From Sphagnum compactum (lineage: Eukaryota > Bryophyta > Sphagnopsida > Sphagnales): a stretch of 64,000 nucleotides of DNA. Both the position numbers and the translations under genes were made by a program. Below the pieces are notes generated by a model. The model had not been told where the DNA came from, did not search any database, and was given only the letters and a program-made list of their open reading frames with translations. Shown in pieces: positions 59,401 to 64,000 of this stretch. Numbering within the stretch: the stretch's first letter is position 1; every line of letters begins with the position of its first letter. The DNA lies in contig OZ234503.1 in the NCBI GenBank assembly GCA_965153455.1, positions 310,001 to 374,000 of the forward strand. Direction: 5' to 3'.

Positions 59401-61310
59401 ACTATCCAATAATCATAATGTTTTGTATGTTGAATCAATGCTTTCACAAAGGACTCAATAGCCTTTTTCCCCTATTGAAGTATGGGGGCTGTCTCATTTA
59501 CATCGACCAAGAGCCTGATATTTGAAGATTGCTTCAAAAACATAACTTGTCTGTCCTTCTCATGATACAATCGAACCAGGTCCATGAAGATATGAGTTTG
59601 CCAACAGGAAAGAGGAAACAGAGAATGAAAGTCTGCTTCCAGCCACTTCGTTGTCCATGACTTTGCATTTGAGAAGTGGCTTTCATCTGGCGAGCCACTT
59701 TCATCGCTCTGCCTATATTTAGTTTTGAAGAGTGTAGGCAATAGATAATATAAATCAAGGGCTGCAAAGTCACCCTGAATAGATTGGCCCAGAGGTGGTC
59801 CAAAACACTTTTGACAACAAGCCTTTGCTTCCTCCAACCTGCAACCAAGGTAGCATGAGTTCACATGAATGCCATTGCCTCTGCCCAAATACATTTGAAA
59901 ATCCAGGCAACCAAGAAAATTCAAACTATGACCTTACCCTTACATGCAGCACATGCCCACACACTTTGCATAGATGTAAATAATGTCTACACTGGCAACC
60001 ATGAAGAACCAAGAGCACTGTGGACATATAAGGTATGTACTCTCCATACTTGTTGTTCATTGCATGCTCCCAAGCTTCTGCTCGACATTTTTCAATAACT
60101 GTTGAATGACATATTCCCTCCAATTCCCTTTGTTGCAGTGATTGAAGCTCATCTCTCACCTTCTTTGCAAGTTCAATCAATTTTTTTCTGTCCTCAAGTT
60201 TTCCTTCACCTGGTTGTGGTGTCATCTGCTCATAACAAATCCGCTGCATGTTGTGAATAAAACTTGCATATTCAGGACTGCAATACAATGCTGCTGGATG
60301 ATCATCCCTGATGTTCGCTGTCCATGGCTTCGAATCCAAGTTATCCCTTATTTCTTCCAAAACTTTTGATGCCTCCTCCCAAGCCCCTGACATAACCAAT
60401 GTGACGGCCTGATTAAATTTGGATACATAATCCAGCTTGCCAGGATACCTTTTTTTGTAAAGCTCATTGCCTTCACGTGCCCATTGCAAACACTCTTCTA
60501 TCTTGCTATAGTTAAAGTAATGCTTCTGGATTTTCCCATGTTACAGACTCAGATTCGTTGATTACAAACTCCTTGCACTGCTGCTTCAATGTCCTCACCT
60601 CAGAATCAGACACTGAATCTCTTGGATGTCCTAGTGCATCAATCAAAAACGCTTTCACATCAGGGTCCAACGCCTCTTCCTCACAATCTGAGGTTGAAGC
60701 CCACAGGTACATCACCTTCCACAAAGTAGGCAGCACATAAGATGTGAAATCTAGTGCGTCTGGCACATTTTGAACTTCAACCTGTGCCTTAAAAGCTGCT
60801 ATTGCAGCTGTTAAAGCAAGTCCAAAATTCATTGAATGAAATGCCCACAGATTGGCCAACACAAGCGCGTGACAACCCAAGAACCAAAGCCAAGAATCTC
60901 TATCTAACAGACCTTCTGAACACACGATGACATCTTTGCAACTTGTCCACTCTGAATATGCTACAACCCAATCTCTTGTTTGTGTAGCTGCTTGTGCACA
61001 GGCATGATGTTCCTTGCATTCCACACCAACTTTTGCACAAAAATTCTGAAAGTGGTTCCAAATGGCAACTTTGTCAAATATATTGGCAACTTTGTCACCC
61101 AAAAGGTCCATGTCTGAATGCAGCTCAAATTCTTGCAGGCTGTCTGGCTCGCAATCTGGATGCCTGTCACCTGAAACCTGGACTTTATTTCCAGTGTCAG
61201 AATAACTTGAAACACTGAGCAGAGGGTATGACCAACATAAGCCAACACCGATCCGCAACAAATCTAATTTGACAAAGCACTTTGCAACTTGTGGGATAGT
61301 CCTGGAAGTT
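56401..61310 (-). pseudogene. CHAT-domain (caspase-like) protein with helical N-terminal region, multi-exon pseudogene
   Basis: CHAT domains are caspase-clan cysteine protease-like modules, usually behind TPR-like helices. The helical part runs 61310-59060 with segments such as FNQAVTLVMSGAWEEASKVL. The CHAT part starts near 58600 (MYEMFISPVANLL, then KLIIVAPE, donor at 58500), resumes at 57873 (LSDVPFAVLRKP) and carries both catalytic motifs: FHIAAHG (57445-57465, His) and LSACDTARG (about 56798-56824, Cys). The end VCGLPTVCLPTEL is near 56545. Several introns have GT..AG borders. Damage: in-frame TAG at 59472-59474, TAG at 57802-57804 (within YLI*SHTIS), TGA at 57505-57507, and frameshifts near 60525 and 56575. 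No ATG is found at the 5' end, which stops at a termination codon near 61325. It is therefore dead although the active-site motifs survive. Confidence 0.85.
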
Positions 61311-61318
61311 CCTAATGC

Positions 61319-61990
61319 TTGAGAGAGCTACTTATGCTGCCAATGCCCTTATCCACAAGCAAACTCATTGTGCCTCTTGTGACCAGATCTAAGAACGCTT
61401 GTACACATATGCGTACACAAGGAGCTAATCTGTATCACACACTACTTACAGGTTCACATGTGGAGTTTTGTGGGGGAAATGCCCAGAAACTCTTTTCAGG
61501 CCAGGGCCTCAATCAAGTGCATATTTTCAACCAGGGTATGACCAGGCAGCACGCTATACATACCCAGTGGACGCTTAATTTGATCCCAGATGTAAGCTCC
61601 TTTTTGTTGATTCCAGGTGCTGTCAGTGCAATTGGACGAACTGCTGGCTCTAACGTGATTCTCCAAGATTTCTCAGACGTCTCTGCATTATTTCAAGACC
61701 ACCCAGTTTCACAACCTACATCAGCTTCTGTTCTTCACTTTTCCTTTGCATCATTCTTGGTTTTAGGAGACAGAGATGACATGAAAGAATCCCAGGCAAA
61801 GGACCACTCTGGGCCTCTCTATCCTTCAGGGGTACACAAACTTTATGTAGCAAGACAGTCGAAAGACACTAATAAGATGAGGAATCGTAGCAAGAGAATC
61901 AGAGTCGGAATCGTTGCAAGAAGTCCTTCCACCATTCCAAGACATCAGTACCAACGTTACGCACCCGTTTGCTGCAAGAAGCTCGAGTAG
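61319..61990 (+). other. Long unrecognised plus-strand ORF upstream of the CHAT pseudogene
   Basis: The frame is open for 223 codons starting MRELLMLPMPLS. No domain, membrane segment or signal peptide is evident. It begins just where CHAT similarity ends and runs divergently from it. The opposite strand here is full of stops, so CHAT coding does not continue. The ORF's end lies in the local duplication at 61925-62250. It could be a chance frame in a GC-richer region. Confidence 0.25.
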
Positions 61991-62250
61991 AGTCGAGAGT
62001 TAAAGACCTTGGAAAACTGAAAGGCGTAAGGCTACAATTCAAAATCAGTTGCGTGTGTGAGCTCTGAGGATAGTAACTTCGAGCAATATCCTTATGTACT
62101 TGTACCAACGCTTCGCACCCGCTGGCTGCAAGAAGCTCACGCGGGGTTGCACCGTCCACAGATCCTTGCTTGCTGCTGGTAGCCTTGATCACGTCCAGAC
62201 CCAGAAGCAACACGCCCCTTTCCAATCCCCGACAGTAGAGTCGAGAGCTA
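61925..62250. repeat. Local direct duplication (~70-120 bp, two copies)
   Basis: Two segments share 'accaacg.t.cgcacccg', then 'gctgcaagaagctc', then 'agtagagtcgagag', then 'taaagaccttgga' (about 61950-62015 and 62100-62262). The second has about 70 extra bases. It sits in a CpG-rich patch that could have been the 5' region of the CHAT gene. Confidence 0.65.
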
Positions 62251-62269
62251 AAGACCTTGGAGAGTTGAC

Positions 62270-62857
62270 ATCTTCGCAGAAGGTGCGTCGCGACCGGCTC
62301 CGCTTTACGCGTGCAAGCTCCGCAACTACGCTGAAAGCGCGCACCGACAGTCGTGATCCGTCACCTACCAAACACCTACTTTCTTACTTATCCATTTACC
62401 TGACTACCTACCGCCTTGGGTGAACCAGCACCCACGTTGGTACCATGGTAAAAATCCCGAAATCCGTTTAAATTATTTCTAAATATTTACAAACATTCTA
62501 CTCTTAGGCTAAATCAGCGTCTCTGAGCTCAAATCTAACATTTTCGGGGATTCATATATTGGCCGCTAAGAGGCCTTACTCAACAAGGTAAAGTATAACG
62601 TCGGTTCACCCTGTCCACCTTTTCCTTTGTGGACCATTTTTTCAGACAGAAATCTCACTTTGAGCCTTGTAGTGCATGGTTGTTCGATGCTGACAGAACT
62701 CATGTCATAGAAAGGGGGGGGGGAGAGTACTAAAATCTTGATTTGGCTTTTGTAAAATGCCATTCTTGACAAATTTAGTTCGGCACCTGGTCAATGGCAG
62801 CATATCAAGATAAGTCATGTATCATCAGACGCAATACAATGCCCTGAGACCTCCACT
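62270..62857. other. Gene-free stretch
   Basis: No gene or repeat border seen. It includes a G run near 62715-62724. Confidence 0.5.
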
Positions 62858-63262
62858 GTCATGGCATATGTGCTATATCACTTTGGTAAAATCTCCCGCC
62901 TGTTTGTCATTCTTATGTTCACTTTTCTCCATCTTGATCAGCTTAGGCTATATCATCAATCAAATCCCAAGTGGAATCTTTCCAAGTTAAAGTGAAAAGA
63001 ACTGCAAAGTCTTCGTATTCCAGACAATGATGCACAAGCACAACTATCATATGCCTTCACATTTCCTAAATACTTTCTCTCCTGTGTGTGCTCTAGTCTA
63101 CTGAGCTATATACCCCCATTTTGCTGCATTCTCTCCACTGCATTTCCTGCTGCTCTTCATTCATTGTCAAACTAATTGAGCACAACATGCTTGCAAAACC
63201 AGCTCCAAAAGGTGACCTATCGTTAACAGGCAATATTCCATGTCTTAGCATTAACAGAGAAC
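62858..63262. repeat. Direct repeat, right copy (~400 bp)
   Basis: Second copy of 52045-52452, in the same orientation, lying 185 bp beyond the stop codon of the aldo/keto reductase pseudogene. Likely ancestral as that gene's 3' flank, with the left copy arising by duplication, though the direction is inference. Confidence 0.85.
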
Positions 63263-63446
63263 CCGATCATATCTTTGTAGCCATCATTGTGCAAGATTTC
63301 CAGATTGCAGGATTTTGGCTGCATGAGACTCATTCTTTCCCCTCTGTCCCTTCAAGTTTTGCTTTGCCCTGTGGCTTAGTAGATTGAAATCTGGGCTTCC
63401 CTTCATCTACAAGAAGCATTGCAAATTTGGACCCGGTCTTTGGAGG

Positions 63447-64000
63447 CTAGTGATACTCATCACCACAATTCCCAGCAAATCCATTGCCCTTCCCCACCTC
63501 TGCATGAATCAATGCAACATCTCCTTCATCAAGCCTGGGAAAGAAAATGTAGCCTGGTTGCTAGTGATGTGCTCGGCTATGCTGAGCCGAGCACCAATTA
63601 TAACTGCCGCTACAGCAGGCTTGTCAGCTATATAACGCACTGCCACATTGCTGATGCTCACTTTGTCCTTTTCTGCAATTTTGACTCCGCACAAGCAGAA
63701 GCTCCTGGATCCCACATGAATCAAACACCAAATCATGGTGGGACCTGGCTTGCCCTACACTAGTATCAACAAAATGGTGGGATAAACAGAATAGCACTTG
63801 CCAAGAAAGTTTTCTAAAATTCTTGTTTGACTCCATTTGGGATGACACTAACCTGGAAAAGCATCCAACCACCACCCCGCTGGTCAATGGTGCATTTGTA
63901 TTTGGAGAGGGACTGTGTGGTTAACACAAATGTTTTGGGCTCAGGATGCCCCAAATACTTCTCTGACAGGAATCCACCTAGTAACGACCTGTCAACCACT
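63447..64000 (-). pseudogene. Aldo/keto reductase, 3' exons, frameshifted (runs off the window)
   Basis: Aldo/keto reductases are NADPH-dependent oxidoreductases with a TIM-barrel fold; the closest type by eye is the plant plastid-type family. The exon 64000-63853 reads LLGGFLSEKYLGHPEP then GGWMLFQ and ends in a GTTAGT donor. A 148-bp intron follows, then an exon at 63704 starting ELLLVR. KIAEKDKVSISNVAVRYIA and the cofactor-binding-type IIGARLSIAEHI follow after a frame change near 63685. A second frame change near 63545 leads to LDEGDVALIH and the C-terminus GNCGDEYH with stop at 63447-63449. Two frame changes within 260 bp make it a pseudogene unless the assembly is wrong. The N-terminal two thirds, including catalytic residues, lie beyond the window. 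Confidence 0.82.

Overview
The window is nuclear DNA of a land plant. The evidence is intron-bearing fragments of a plant-type RNA polymerase II second subunit (RPB2) and of an EXO70 exocyst subunit, plant-type CACTA (En/Spm) elements with a Tnp2 transposase, a Ty3/gypsy pol, and relics of a CHAT-domain gene, a plant-type HNH gene and a plastid-type aldo/keto reductase. Very AT-rich spacers and dense nested transposons point to a large, repeat-rich genome. I cannot name the species. No intact, clearly functional host gene is visible: every recognisable coding region is truncated, frameshifted or has in-frame stops.

1-20.04 kb is one large inverted-repeat structure. A left arm (1-1965) and a right arm (16130-20040) are diverged reverse complements, each followed inward by an array of short hairpin units (2040-2420 and 14330-15150). 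The right arm carries a clean solo LTR (16254-17168, TSD GAAGG) that the left arm lacks. Inside lie a complete CACTA element (2931-9214, TIR CACTACTAGAAATT, TSD ACA) and a degenerate Ty3/gypsy pol on the minus strand (11170-13700). The CACTA element is the highlight. It carries eight introns-included exons of RPB2, the first third of an EXO70 gene and two unrecognised ORFs, all readable from the minus strand, so it is a multi-gene-capture (Pack-CACTA) transposon.

20-31 kb is AT-rich DNA without genes, holding old tandem repeats and a cluster of small non-autonomous DNA transposons: a hAT element with a perfect 8-bp TSD (27962-28526), a second hAT-like element (28607-29064), a Mutator-like element with a perfect 9-bp TSD (29422-29862) and a MITE candidate (30131-30518).

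31-52 kb holds a CACTA Tnp2 transposase pseudogene (+ strand), a convergent transposase-like pseudogene of an uncharacterised family (- strand, 33.4-36.1 kb), a degenerate CACTA-like element with an extremely AT-rich core (44471-47125) that splits a minus-strand pseudogene, and two copies of a MITE family with 5-bp TSDs (49266-49523 and 50413-50683).

52-64 kb is a graveyard of host genes. It has an HNH-domain fragment (+), a helical-repeat/CHAT protease-like pseudogene (-) with three in-frame stops and at least two frameshifts, and the 3' part of an aldo/keto reductase pseudogene (-) running off the right edge. A ~400-bp direct repeat (52045-52452 and 62858-63262) brackets the first two.
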